The notes under the pieces: generated by a model
The model's database searches: none
Told to the model about the DNA's origin: nothing
What the model saw: only the letters and a program-made list of their open reading frames with translations
Program-made: the position numbers and the translations under genes
Assembly (NCBI RefSeq): GCF_900088535.1
Contig: NZ_LT578417.1
Span: 1,798,001-1,862,000 of the forward strand
Length of the DNA: 64,000 nt
DNA from: Cyanobium sp. NIES-981
GTDB taxonomy: Bacteria; Cyanobacteriota; Cyanobacteriia; PCC-6307; Cyanobiaceae
Reading direction: 5' to 3'
Shown here: piece by piece, positions 1 to 8,278 of the stretch
Layout: each line of letters starts with the position of its first letter
Position numbering within the stretch: the first letter of the stretch is position 1

Positions 1-561
1 TTCGGCCAGCTGCTGGCTGCCCTCGATCTGGAGGTCCGGCCCCAGCCAGCCGGGCTGGAGGTGGAGGAAACGGGCAGCACCTTCGCCGAGAACGCCCGCC
101 TCAAGGCGATCGCCGTGGCCAGGGCCACCGGCTGCTGGGCCCTGGCCGACGATTCCGGCCTCAGCGTGGAGGCCCTGGGCGGCGCCCCCGGGGTGCACTC
201 GGCCCGCTACGCCGACAGCGACCCGGCCCGTATCGCCCGGCTGCTGAGCGAGCTGGCCGATGCCACCGACCAGCCCGATGCCACCGGCACCCGGCCCGGC
301 CGCCAGGCGCGCTTCACCGCCGCCCTGGCCGTGGCCGGCCCCACCGGGACCGTGCATCTGGAGGTGGAAGGCCACTGCCCCGGGCTGATCCTGGAGGCAC
401 CGCGGGGTGAGGGTGGCTTCGGCTACGACCCGGTGTTCTACGTGCCGGAAGCAGGACGCACCTTCGCAGAGATGGACCGGGCCACCAAGGCGCGGCTGGG
501 GCATCGCGGCCGCGCCTTCGCCATGCTCGAGCCCGGCCTACGCGCTCTGCTGGCCAGCTAG
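1..561 (+). CDS. rdgB: RdgB/HAM1 non-canonical purine NTP pyrophosphatase (5' truncated)
   Basis: The reading frame is open from base 1, so the N-terminus lies outside the window. The protein contains the substrate-binding run ETGSTFAENARLKA and then LADDSGLSVEALGGAPGVHSARY, the signature of ITPase/HAM1 enzymes, with the acidic DDSGL residues that bind metal. Near the C-terminus GGFGYDPVF and the basic SHR-like motif LGHRGRAF are present. The family hydrolyses dITP, XTP and related triphosphates to monophosphates and so cleans the nucleotide pool. The gene converges on the carotenoid oxygenase, with 36 bp between stops. The family is certain; the true start cannot be seen. Confidence 0.93.
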   Translation, partial: FGQLLAALDLEVRPQPAGLEVEETGSTFAENARLKAIAVARATGCWALADDSGLSVEALGGAPGVHSARYADSDPARIARLLSELADATDQPDATGTRPGRQARFTAALAVAGPTGTVHLEVEGHCPGLILEAPRGEGGFGYDPVFYVPEAGRTFAEMDRATKARLGHRGRAFAMLEPGLRALLAS

Positions 562-597
562 CCCGGCAGAGCCCCAGGCCGGGAGCTGGGAACTGGG

Positions 598-2136
598 CTA
601 GGCAGGGTCCGCCACCCAGCTGCCGTGCAGGCCGGGGGGGATGGCCAGGGGCAGCTCCAGCACCGCCTGCTCCGAGAGATCGGCGGCGTTGAGGATCACC
701 AGGTCGCTGGCGCAGCGGGCTCCGTTCCACACCACAGCCAGAAGCCAGCCATCGTCTTCGGCCGCCGCCCCCGGGCGGGGCACCATCACCGGTTCGCTGA
801 CGAAACCCCGCGGGGCCGCACTCCAGAGGGTGCGCGCGCCGCTGAGAAGATCGAGCTTCTCGAAGGCCTGCAGCGGAGCATTGCCCCGCTCCTGCTCGGT
901 GACGGCCATCCAGGCGAAGCGGGCCTCCAGCCCCTGCCGCTGGGGGTTCACCATGGCGAACTCGCAGCAGCGCCGCTCCAGCCATTGGCAGCGGACGGCA
1001 GCGGCCGGATCGGTGCCGGCCCGCTCCAGGTCGATGCGGCAGCGCTGCAACTGGCCCTCGGGGATCGCCTCGAAATCGACGGCACGGAAGTCCTGGCCAG
1101 GGCCGATGGAGGGAAAGTCGGCGTAGAAGATCGAATCGAGCACCAGCTCGCCGCTGGCGGCATCCTCGAAGGCGTTGAGGTGGTGGAACACGAAGCCCTC
1201 CGGTGCCGGCACCACCAGGGGCTGGGGATGGCGCTGGGCCGCAGGGCTGCCGGGGCGCGGCACCAGCCAGAAGCGGCCGCGCTCGCCGGGCTTCGAGGCC
1301 AGGCACTGGGCCGCACCCTTCTGACCGAGCACAAAGGGGAGCGGGTTGAAGCCCATGGCGTTCTGCAGGAACACCGCCCAGTTCGGGGTGATGGCGAAGT
1401 CGTGCAGGAAGGCGAAGCCCGCCATCGTGTCGCGGCGTTCGGCCAGCAGCTGGCCCGCCCGCACGCCGCTGGCGGAGTCATCGGCCGTGGCGAACTCCAT
1501 CAGCCGGATCGTGCTGCGGGGGCCGGTCTTGACGCCGAAGGTCACCATCCGCGGGGTGCCGTGGTGGCCGGGGTCGAAGCGCGGGTGGGCACTGAAGGCC
1601 TCCCCGGGCTTGAGCACCCCGTCCAGCAGGGTGATGCCGCGGGTCTCGAGGCTGTGGGGATCGAGCGCGTGGGGCTCGGCCGCCTCCCAGAGGGCCAGCA
1701 ACGTGTCGCCGAGCCGCACCACATGGGTGTTGGCGATGTTCTTGAGCCGCAGATCGAAGGCGTTGGCCAGCGGACCACCCGGCTTCTGGGTGCCGAACAC
1801 ACCGCGGTAGAGGAAGCGGTCGGCGGCCTCTTCCTCCTGCCAGCCCTGGGTGCGCACGAAGCGGTTGCTGAGGCGCACCTCTCCGCCCGCGAAGCTCAGG
1901 GCGGTGATCATGCCGTCGCCATCGAAGGGGTGATGCACCCACTGGCCGCCGCGCTCGAGCCGGCCTGGGCCATTGCGATACAGCGTGCCGGCCAGCTCCG
2001 GGGGAATGGAACCGCGGGCCGGGGTCAGGGCCTCATCGCTGAGCTCGGTACCCACGTTGCGGAAGGCACTGGCCCAGTCGGAGCGCTCCCAGGTGGCGGG
2101 TTGATCGGCCGCCGATCGGCTGGGGGCGATGGTCAT
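598..2136 (-). CDS. Carotenoid oxygenase family protein (RPE65/apocarotenoid cleavage)
   Basis: This 512-residue protein is full length for the carotenoid cleavage oxygenase family, a seven-bladed propeller with a non-haem iron held by four histidines. Likely ligands are H184 (FSAHPRFDP), H245 (FLHDFAITPNW), H318 or H319 (FHHLNAFED) and H504 (LHGSWV). Family members split carotenoids or apocarotenals at a double bond, for example to give retinal; which bond is cut here cannot be read from sequence. The ATG overlaps the stop of the upstream ABC exporter by four bases (ATGA), so the two are probably translated together. Confidence 0.9.
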   Translation of the reverse strand: MTIAPSRSAADQPATWERSDWASAFRNVGTELSDEALTPARGSIPPELAGTLYRNGPGRLERGGQWVHHPFDGDGMITALSFAGGEVRLSNRFVRTQGWQEEEAADRFLYRGVFGTQKPGGPLANAFDLRLKNIANTHVVRLGDTLLALWEAAEPHALDPHSLETRGITLLDGVLKPGEAFSAHPRFDPGHHGTPRMVTFGVKTGPRSTIRLMEFATADDSASGVRAGQLLAERRDTMAGFAFLHDFAITPNWAVFLQNAMGFNPLPFVLGQKGAAQCLASKPGERGRFWLVPRPGSPAAQRHPQPLVVPAPEGFVFHHLNAFEDAASGELVLDSIFYADFPSIGPGQDFRAVDFEAIPEGQLQRCRIDLERAGTDPAAAVRCQWLERRCCEFAMVNPQRQGLEARFAWMAVTEQERGNAPLQAFEKLDLLSGARTLWSAAPRGFVSEPVMVPRPGAAAEDDGWLLAVVWNGARCASDLVILNAADLSEQAVLELPLAIPPGLHGSWVADPA

Positions 2137-3881
2137 AGGGGCGTAACCGCTTCGGTGTTTGAGAATTGTGTCGAAAATAAGACGGCATAGCGGCCACCGC
2201 GAGCCAGCAGCTGGCGGTGGGTGCCGGATTCCACCAGCCGACCCGCTTCGATCACGCAGATCCGGTCCGCATTCACCACCGTGGAGAGGCGATGGGCCAC
2301 CACCAAGGTGGTGCGGTTGCTCATCAGCCGGTCGAGGGCCTCCTGCACCACCTGCTCGGAGGCCGAATCCAGGGCCGAAGTGGCCTCATCCAGCAGCAGG
2401 ATCGGGGCGTTCTTGATCAGGGCACGGGCGATGGCGATGCGCTGCCGCTGACCGCCGGAAAGGAGGGTGCCGTTCTCGCCGATGAGGGTGTCATACCCCT
2501 GGGGCAGCTGGGTGATGAAGCCATGGGCATTGGCTGCCCGGGCCGCCGCCTCGATCGCCTGGCGCGACGCCTCCGCATGGCCGTAGGCGATGTTGTTGGC
2601 CACGGTGTCGTTGAACAGAAAGGTGTTCTGATCCACCACGGAAATCAACCCCCGCAGCGAGGCCAGGGAGAGGTCGCGGATGTCGGTGCCGTCGATGCAG
2701 ATGCGGCCGGCGCCGGGGTCGTAGAAGCGGCAGAAGAGGTCGATGATGGTGCTCTTGCCGCCGCCGCTCGGCCCCACCAGGGCCACCGTGCTGCCCACGG
2801 GGATGGTGAGGCTGAGGCCATGGATCACGGGCTCGGCCCCATAGCCGAAGCTCACGGCCTCGGCCCGCAGCTCCCGCTGCAGCCCGCTCACCACCACCGG
2901 ACTCGGAGGATCCACCGGGTCTGCCGGCGTGTCGAGGATCTCGAACAGATCGTGGGCCGCGGACACGCCCTGCTGGAGGGTGGCATTGGCCTTGGCCAGC
3001 CCCTTGAAGGGGGCGTAGCAGAGGTAGAGCGAGGTGAGGAAGGCGAAGAAACTGCCGGTGGTGCGGGTGCCCGCGATCACCGCCTCGCCGCCGTACACCA
3101 GGACGGCACTGAAGCCCACCGCCCCCAGCAGTTCCATCAAGGGCTGGTTGGCCAGCTTGGCGCGGGTGGTGCGCAGGGCGGCGCCGAGCACGGCGGCGTT
3201 CTCCTCGCGGAAGCGGCGCAGCTCGTAGGCCTCCATGCCGAAGATCTTCACCACGCGGGAGCCCACCAGCGCCTCCTGCAGGTAGCTGGCCAGCCGCGCC
3301 AGGCTTGACTGGCCCCTGCTCGAGTGGCGCCGCACCTTCTTCGAGGAGCGCAGCACCGGCAGGATCGCCACCGGGAAGAGGATGAAGGCGATCAGGGCCA
3401 GCAGCCAGTCCTGGTAGAAGGCCACCACCACCAGCGCCAGCAGGGTGAGGGAGTCCTTGAAGATGGCGGAGAAGCCATCCACGATGCCTGTCTTCACCAG
3501 GGTCACATCGCTGAGCAGCCGCGAGATCAGCGTGGTGGAGGGGTGGCGGTCGATGTAGGCCTGGGGCAGCTCCATCACCTTGGCGGCCAGGTCGGCGCGC
3601 AGATCCGCGGTGATCGACTGGCTCACCGTTTCGGTGAGGTAGGCCCCCAGGTACTGGCACACCGCCCGCAGCACGATCACGCCGAGGATCACGGCGGGGG
3701 CGGCATAGAGGCGGGCCCGGTCACTGCCCGGCAGGATGTCGTCGAACAGATAGCGGATCACCAGCGGCACGAAGCCGGTGGAGGCGCCGTAGCCGAGATT
3801 GAACAGCAGCGCCAGCAGGAAGGTGGGCCAGAGGTAGCGCTGGCCGTAGGCCAGGAAGCGCCCGTACACCCGCATCCTCAT
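2133..3881 (-). CDS. MsbA-like ABC exporter (fused membrane and ATPase domains)
   Basis: A 582-residue half-transporter. The first ~320 residues hold about six membrane helices, followed by an ATPase domain with Walker A GPSGGGKST (about 370), signature LSGGQRQRI (about 474) and Walker B ILLLDEATSALD (about 492). I chose the ATG at 3881, which overlaps the lpxB stop as ATGA; sequence upstream in this frame is only a shadow of lpxB. Membership of an lpxK-lpxB run suggests lipid A-core flipping, as MsbA does, but drug or lipid exporters of the same family look alike. A second ATG lies at 3875. Confidence 0.88.
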   Translation of the reverse strand: MRMRVYGRFLAYGQRYLWPTFLLALLFNLGYGASTGFVPLVIRYLFDDILPGSDRARLYAAPAVILGVIVLRAVCQYLGAYLTETVSQSITADLRADLAAKVMELPQAYIDRHPSTTLISRLLSDVTLVKTGIVDGFSAIFKDSLTLLALVVVAFYQDWLLALIAFILFPVAILPVLRSSKKVRRHSSRGQSSLARLASYLQEALVGSRVVKIFGMEAYELRRFREENAAVLGAALRTTRAKLANQPLMELLGAVGFSAVLVYGGEAVIAGTRTTGSFFAFLTSLYLCYAPFKGLAKANATLQQGVSAAHDLFEILDTPADPVDPPSPVVVSGLQRELRAEAVSFGYGAEPVIHGLSLTIPVGSTVALVGPSGGGKSTIIDLFCRFYDPGAGRICIDGTDIRDLSLASLRGLISVVDQNTFLFNDTVANNIAYGHAEASRQAIEAAARAANAHGFITQLPQGYDTLIGENGTLLSGGQRQRIAIARALIKNAPILLLDEATSALDSASEQVVQEALDRLMSNRTTLVVAHRLSTVVNADRICVIEAGRLVESGTHRQLLARGGRYAVLFSTQFSNTEAVTPL

Positions 3882-5008
3882 CGCAACAGGTCCACAAGCT
3901 CGTCGGCCGCCCGCAGCGAAGCGCCGGGCGGCCCCATCCTGCTCCGCAGCTCCTCCACCCCCTGCTGCCAGCGGGCGGGATCGGCCAGCAGCTGCCGCAG
4001 GGCCCGCACCAGATGCGCGGGCGTCACCGCCCGCTGCAGCAGCTCGGGAAACAGCACCCGGCCCAGGATCACATTGGGCAGCCCCAGCACCCGGTGGCGG
4101 GTGATCAGCCGGCCCAGCAGGTAGGTGAGCGGCGAGAAGCGGTAGGCGATCACATGGGGACAGCCCAGCAGGGCGGCCTGGAGCGTGGCCGTTCCGGAGC
4201 ACACCAGGGCCCCATCGGCGGCGTGCAGGAGGTTGCAGGTGTCCCCCTCCAGGCAGCGCACCGGCAGGGGGCCGGCCACCTGCTCCAGGAAGGCCTGATC
4301 CACCGTGGGAGCCCGCAGCAGGGCCACCTGCCAGCCCTCCCGGGCGAACACCGCTGCCGCCGCCAGCAGATCCGGCAGCAGCAGCCGGATCTCCGCGCGC
4401 CGGCTGCCCGGCAGCAGCAGCAGCAGGCGCTGATCGGCCGCCAGACCATGGGTGAGCAGGGTGGCCTCGCGGCCCTGGGTCACCTGGATCTGATCCATCA
4501 GCGGATGACCCACATAGCGAGCGAAGGCGCGGCCATGGGCGTTGAACAGGGGTTCCTCGAACGGAAAGATCACCGCCAGCCGGTCGATGATGCGGGCCAT
4601 GCGCCGCGCCCGGCCCCGGCCCCACGCCCACACCTGGGGCGCGATGTAGAAGAACACCGGAATCCCCCGCCGGTGGGCCTCCCCGGCCACCAGCAGATTG
4701 AATCCCGGGTAGTCGATCAGCACCACGGCATCGGGGCGGTGCTGATCCATCTGCCGCTTGAGCAGCCGCATCACGTGATGATGACGCCCCAGGCTGCCCA
4801 GGATCTCCACCAGGCCCGCCGCCGAGAGGGTTCGCACATCCGCCAGCTGCTGCAGGCCGGCGGCCCGCATCTGCTCCCCCCCCACTCCGCGCACCACGGC
4901 GCCGGGGAGGCGGAGGCGCAGGGCCGAGAGCAACGCCCCGCCGTGCAGATCGCCCGAAGCTTCCCCGGCCACCACCAGCAACCGCGGTGCAGCCTGCCCC
5001 TCAGTCAT
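3878..5008 (-). CDS. lpxB: Lipid-A-disaccharide synthase LpxB
   Basis: The enzyme condenses UDP-2,3-diacylglucosamine with lipid X to form the lipid A disaccharide at the inner membrane. It is a 376-residue GT-B glycosyltransferase with GEASGDLHGG at the N-terminus, LIDYPGFN, YIAPQVWAWGRGRARRM, YVGHPLMD, LLLPGSRRAEI and SGTATLQAALLG, all typical of LpxB. The start is ambiguous: ATG at 5008 (MTEGQ) or 5023 (MPARTMTEGQ), because a 15-bp tandem repeat duplicates the ATG. The lpxK stop at 5001-5003 overlaps the start region, and the 3' end overlaps the ABC exporter. Confidence 0.93.
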   Translation of the reverse strand: MTEGQAAPRLLVVAGEASGDLHGGALLSALRLRLPGAVVRGVGGEQMRAAGLQQLADVRTLSAAGLVEILGSLGRHHHVMRLLKRQMDQHRPDAVVLIDYPGFNLLVAGEAHRRGIPVFFYIAPQVWAWGRGRARRMARIIDRLAVIFPFEEPLFNAHGRAFARYVGHPLMDQIQVTQGREATLLTHGLAADQRLLLLLPGSRRAEIRLLLPDLLAAAAVFAREGWQVALLRAPTVDQAFLEQVAGPLPVRCLEGDTCNLLHAADGALVCSGTATLQAALLGCPHVIAYRFSPLTYLLGRLITRHRVLGLPNVILGRVLFPELLQRAVTPAHLVRALRQLLADPARWQQGVEELRSRMGPPGASLRAADELVDLLR

Positions 5009-6092
5009 GGTGCGGGCTGGCATGGTGCGGGCTGGCGCGCCGGTGGGCCACGGTGTCAAGCACGGCATCGGCGAGTGCCGCCACCGCCGCCGGCTCGAGC
5101 ACCAGGGGCACCGCCGCCACCATGGAGCGGGAGTTCGAAGGCAGACGCTGCCAGTCCTTGACGGTGGTCACGAGGGTGGCTCCCCCTCTGGCCTGGGCCA
5201 ACGCCACGAGCCGCTCCAGATCGGCCTGAGCATAGGGGTGGTGGTCAGGGAAGGACTCGGTGCCCACCAGTCGCAGACCCGCCTGCCGCAGCGCGGCGAA
5301 GAACTTGCGGGGCAGGCCGATGCCGCAGAAGGCCAGCAGCGGCCGCTCCCGCAGGCTCGGCGCGGGGTGGAGGGTGGCCGGCACCCGCAGCCAGGGCTTG
5401 CCGGCAGGCCAGCCAAGGCTGCCGGGATCCGCACGGCCGCTGCGCTCCGCCATCCCGCCCTCCCCGTCCGGGCCATCGGCCGGGGAGCTGCCGGTGCCGG
5501 TGAGCACCAGCAGGTCGGCGCGGCCGAGGCTCGCGGCCGGCTCCCGCAGGGGTCCGGCTGGGAACAGCAGGCCGTTGCCGAGGCCATGGCGCTCATCCAG
5601 CACGGTCACATCACAGTCCCGGGCCAGGGGCCAATGCTGCAGACCATCGTCGAGCAACAGCAGCGCTGCCCCCTCAGCCACCGCCTGGCGGGCAGCACTG
5701 CGCCGGTCCGCCCCCACCCAGACGGGCACCTCCGGCAGGCTGCCGAGAAGCTCCAGCGCCTCGTCCCCCACCCGCTGCGACGTCTGCACCTCCCGCCGGT
5801 CCCCCAGCCGGATCGGGACCCGGCGGCCACTGCCGTAGCCGCGGGTGAGCACCGCCACCTGCAGGCCGCGCCGCTGCAGCTCGCGGGCCAGACCGATCAC
5901 CAGGGGGGTCTTGCCGGTGCCGCCGAGGGTGATGTTGCCGATCGAGACCACCGGCACCGGCAAGCGCAGGGGGGTCACCCAGCCGCGGTGCAGCCCCGTG
6001 GCGAGCGCGTAGAGCAGCGCCAGGGGCCGCAGCATCTGTGCCCGCAGGGACGGACTGCGGCGATACCAGAACGGAGGGGTGGTGAACGGCAT
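5001..6092 (-). CDS. lpxK: Tetraacyldisaccharide 4'-kinase LpxK
   Basis: This membrane-bound kinase phosphorylates the 4' position of the lipid A disaccharide. The start at 6092 gives MPFTTPPFWYRR, the usual N-terminus of LpxK. The P-loop GNITLGGTGKTP follows, then RGYGSG, VGDEA, LLLDDGLQHW, FPAGPLREP, FCGIGLPRKFF and FPDHHPY, in family order. Length is 363 residues. The last residues (SPHHASPHHD) come from the 15-bp repeat shared with the lpxB start. Its presence implies a 4'-phosphate on lipid A, unlike what has been reported for some marine Synechococcus. Confidence 0.93.
   Translation of the reverse strand: MPFTTPPFWYRRSPSLRAQMLRPLALLYALATGLHRGWVTPLRLPVPVVSIGNITLGGTGKTPLVIGLARELQRRGLQVAVLTRGYGSGRRVPIRLGDRREVQTSQRVGDEALELLGSLPEVPVWVGADRRSAARQAVAEGAALLLLDDGLQHWPLARDCDVTVLDERHGLGNGLLFPAGPLREPAASLGRADLLVLTGTGSSPADGPDGEGGMAERSGRADPGSLGWPAGKPWLRVPATLHPAPSLRERPLLAFCGIGLPRKFFAALRQAGLRLVGTESFPDHHPYAQADLERLVALAQARGGATLVTTVKDWQRLPSNSRSMVAAVPLVLEPAAVAALADAVLDTVAHRRASPHHASPHHD
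5007..5036 (-). repeat. Two 15-bp tandem repeats carrying the ATG of lpxB
   Basis: The + strand unit atggtgcgggctggc occurs twice head to tail. On the coding strand it reads GCCAGCCCGCACCAT, giving SPHHA/SPHHD at the end of LpxK and PARTM/PARTM at the start of LpxB. The repeat duplicates the lpxB start codon at the lpxK stop. Confidence 0.9.
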
Positions 6093-6114
6093 CAGGGGGA
6101 CCCGCAGGATGGGT

Positions 6115-7473
6115 TCAGGCTGGGGAGAGCAGGGCGTCGAGCAGCTGCGGGGCAATCGTGCTGCAGGGACCGCTCAGCACCAGCGGCGGCGGCAGAGGCG
6201 CCTCGGAACGCAGCAGCTCCAACAGGGTGGGGCCAAGGTCCTCGGGGGAACGCAGGCGATGCAGCCAGCCGCTGGTTTCGAGTTCCTCAGTGAGGCCGGC
6301 GAAGTTGGCCATGTCCGGTCCGCACACCACCCGCCGGCCGGCCCGGATCGGCTCCAGGGGGTTGTGGCCGCCCACGGGGCGGTCCCCCGCCGCCAGGCTG
6401 CCGCCCATCAGCACCAGATCGGCGACCGCCAGCCAGCTGCCCATCGCTCCGAGCCGATCCACCACGAGCACCTCGATCCTGCGGTGGTCCGGCCCTGCCT
6501 GGGCCAGCCGGGTCCAGACCCTGGCCGTCCGTCCGCGCCTGAGGGCTTCCTGAAGCACCTCCGCAGCCCGCTCCGGATGCCGCGGCACCAGGAGCAGCGT
6601 CAAGGGTCCCAGGCCCTGCCGCAGCAATGGCCAGGCCTCGAGCAGCCGCCGCTCCTCTCCGGGGTGGCTGCTGGCCAGCAGGAGCACCCGGCTGCCCTGA
6701 AGCCAGGGAGCGAGGCGCGCCACGATCGCGCCATCGGCCGGCGGGGGATCGGCATCGCGCTTGGTGGAACCCACCGCCTCCACCCGGGGAGCGCCGAGGC
6801 GGCGCAGGCGGTCGGCATCGGCAGCCGACTGGGCCCAGCACAGCCGGGCCCGGCCGTACAGCCAGGCGGCAAGCCAGGGCAGATGGCGGTGACGGCGGAA
6901 GGAGCGCTCACTCATCCGGGCGTTGACCAGATGCAGCCGCGGCATGGAGCGCACCAGCTCCGGCCAGAGCTCCGCCTCCGCCAGCACCCCCAGATCAGGG
7001 CGCCAGTGGCGACGGAACAGGGCGAAGGCCAGCCAGTGATCCACCGGAGCGCACTGGTGGATCACACCTTCCGGCAGCAGCCGGCCGGCCAGGCGGGAGG
7101 AGCTGCGGCTCACGCTGGTGACCAGCACCGCCGGCGGGGGCACCCCCCTGCGGCGACTGGCCTCCACCAACGCCCGCAGCAGCGGCACCAGGGCGGTGAG
7201 CTCTCCCACGCTGGCGGCGTGCAGCCAGAGCAGGCGGCCGGGGGGGCGCCGACGGACCGACCAGCCCAGCCGCTCCGGTAGGCGGCGACGGTCTTCCTTG
7301 CCCTGCCAGAGCCGCACCAGCAGCAGCGCCGCGATGGCGGGCGTGAGCAGGGTCTGCAGCAGCCAGAGGGCCAGCACCGGGCCCGCCTCGAACAGCCGCC
7401 GGTGCCGCGCCCTCCCTTCAGAGGGCACGGACTCAGAGGGCACGGACCTAGAGGGCACGGACTGAGAGGGCAC
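6115..7473 (-). CDS. waaA: 3-deoxy-D-manno-octulosonic-acid (Kdo) transferase WaaA
   Basis: WaaA adds Kdo from CMP-Kdo to the lipid A precursor. The protein shows an N-terminal membrane segment (ALWLLQTLLTPAIAALLL), PERLGW, WLHAASVGE, the EAELWPELV acidic site, NARMSERS, GSTKRDAD, SSHPGEERRLL, VPRHPERA and GGHNPLEP, the ordered motifs of Kdo transferases. The start is uncertain: four in-frame GTG codons (7473, 7458, 7443, 7428) lie in successive copies of a 15-bp repeat encoding PSxSV. The first GTG overlaps the acyltransferase upstream, whose stop (7448) is formed inside the second repeat. Length is 437-452 residues. Confidence 0.92.
   Translation of the reverse strand: MPSQSVPSRSVPSESVPSEGRARHRRLFEAGPVLALWLLQTLLTPAIAALLLVRLWQGKEDRRRLPERLGWSVRRRPPGRLLWLHAASVGELTALVPLLRALVEASRRRGVPPPAVLVTSVSRSSSRLAGRLLPEGVIHQCAPVDHWLAFALFRRHWRPDLGVLAEAELWPELVRSMPRLHLVNARMSERSFRRHRHLPWLAAWLYGRARLCWAQSAADADRLRRLGAPRVEAVGSTKRDADPPPADGAIVARLAPWLQGSRVLLLASSHPGEERRLLEAWPLLRQGLGPLTLLLVPRHPERAAEVLQEALRRGRTARVWTRLAQAGPDHRRIEVLVVDRLGAMGSWLAVADLVLMGGSLAAGDRPVGGHNPLEPIRAGRRVVCGPDMANFAGLTEELETSGWLHRLRSPEDLGPTLLELLRSEAPLPPPLVLSGPCSTIAPQLLDALLSPA
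7414..7473 (-). repeat. Four 15-bp tandem repeats carrying GTG start codons of waaA
   Basis: Read on the minus strand the units are GTGCCCTCTCAGTCC, GTGCCCTCTAGGTCC, GTGCCCTCTGAGTCC and a diverged GTGCCCTCTGAAGGG. Each unit supplies a possible GTG start in the waaA frame. In the acyltransferase frame the second unit creates the TAG stop. The array therefore sits exactly on the stop/start junction. Confidence 0.9.
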
Positions 7474-8134
7474 GGATGGCCTGCTGTGAGGCTGTCTCCA
7501 GCGCCGCTTCCACCTGCTGTGCCTGGAGGCCGAGCGTGCGGGGGTCCTGGGCGGGTGGCAGCCACAGGGGCGGGCCGAGGGTGAGCACCACCCGGCAGAA
7601 GGGAAGTGGCAACAGGGTTCGATCCCAGGAGCGCAGCCGCCGCTGCCTGGTCACGGCCAGGCCCATCGGCACCACCGCGCAGCCGGATTGCCGGGCCAGA
7701 TGCACCACCCCGGGCTTCACCCGGTGTGCGGGCCCCCTGGGGCCATCCGGCGTGATGCACACCGACCTGCCGGCCCGCAGCATCTGGATCAACTGCAGAT
7801 AGGCCCGCACCCCGCCACGGGTGGAGGAGCCGGCCACCAGCTGCACCCCCCGCATGCGGGCGGCCACACCCACGATCTGGGCGTCGCGGTGGGCGCTGAG
7901 CAGCACCGCCACCGGCCGGCCGCTGCTCAGACGCAGCATCGGCATGAAGAACACGTGACAGTGCCAGAGGGCGTAGATCACGGGTCCCCCCTGCTCCAGC
8001 ACCAACCGGGTGGTGGCGGGATCACGCTGCACCGCGATGCGGGAGGTGAGCAGGATCAGCTGGCCGTAGGCATTGAGCAGAGCACCCGCAAGCCAGGCCA
8101 GGGCCTCATGATTCAGAAGGGTGCGCTTCTTCAC
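7448..8134 (-). CDS. DUF374-type lysophospholipid / lipid A acyltransferase
   Basis: The protein matches the DUF374 acyltransferase family: ALWHCHVFFMPML (acyltransferase H-box variant), SAHRDAQIVGVAARMRGVQLVAGSS, TRGGVRAYLQ and ITPDGPRGPAHRVKPGVVHLA. Relatives acylate lipids, some the Kdo-lipid A precursor, and its place directly upstream of waaA and lpxK makes lipid A a likely substrate; that is inference. I chose the GTG at 8134 (VKKRTLLNHEAL), where family similarity begins, giving 228 residues. An upstream ATG at 8206 would add a low-complexity tail across a 20-bp tandem repeat. Confidence 0.82.
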   Translation of the reverse strand: MKKRTLLNHEALAWLAGALLNAYGQLILLTSRIAVQRDPATTRLVLEQGGPVIYALWHCHVFFMPMLRLSSGRPVAVLLSAHRDAQIVGVAARMRGVQLVAGSSTRGGVRAYLQLIQMLRAGRSVCITPDGPRGPAHRVKPGVVHLARQSGCAVVPMGLAVTRQRRLRSWDRTLLPLPFCRVVLTLGPPLWLPPAQDPRTLGLQAQQVEAALETASQQAIRALSVRAL

Positions 8135-8174
8135 CGGGGATGCGCCAGAGGAGCCGGGATGTGGCTGTCGACAG

Positions 8175-8214
8175 CGGTGGGCCCACATGCCGATCGGTGG
8201 GCCCACATGCCGAT
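8175..8214. repeat. 20-bp direct repeat, two perfect tandem copies
   Basis: The unit cggtgggcccacatgccgat occurs twice without a gap, between psbJ and the acyltransferase. It contains the palindrome GTGGGCCCAC. It is not a multiple of three and probably is non-coding. Confidence 0.9.
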
Positions 8215-8278
8215 CCCCCGGGGCCAGCAGGGCTGACCGCCGGGGGACGGATGCGGAAGCCTGCCTGCAGCGGCTGGC

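Noticed and set aside
625-2190. 521-codon plus-strand frame opposite the carotenoid oxygenase
   Set aside because: The minus-strand protein has four conserved iron-binding His and normal length; the plus frame has no recognisable motif.
7414-7473. CRISPR-like array
   Set aside because: Units are 15 bp with no spacers and lie in frame at a start codon.
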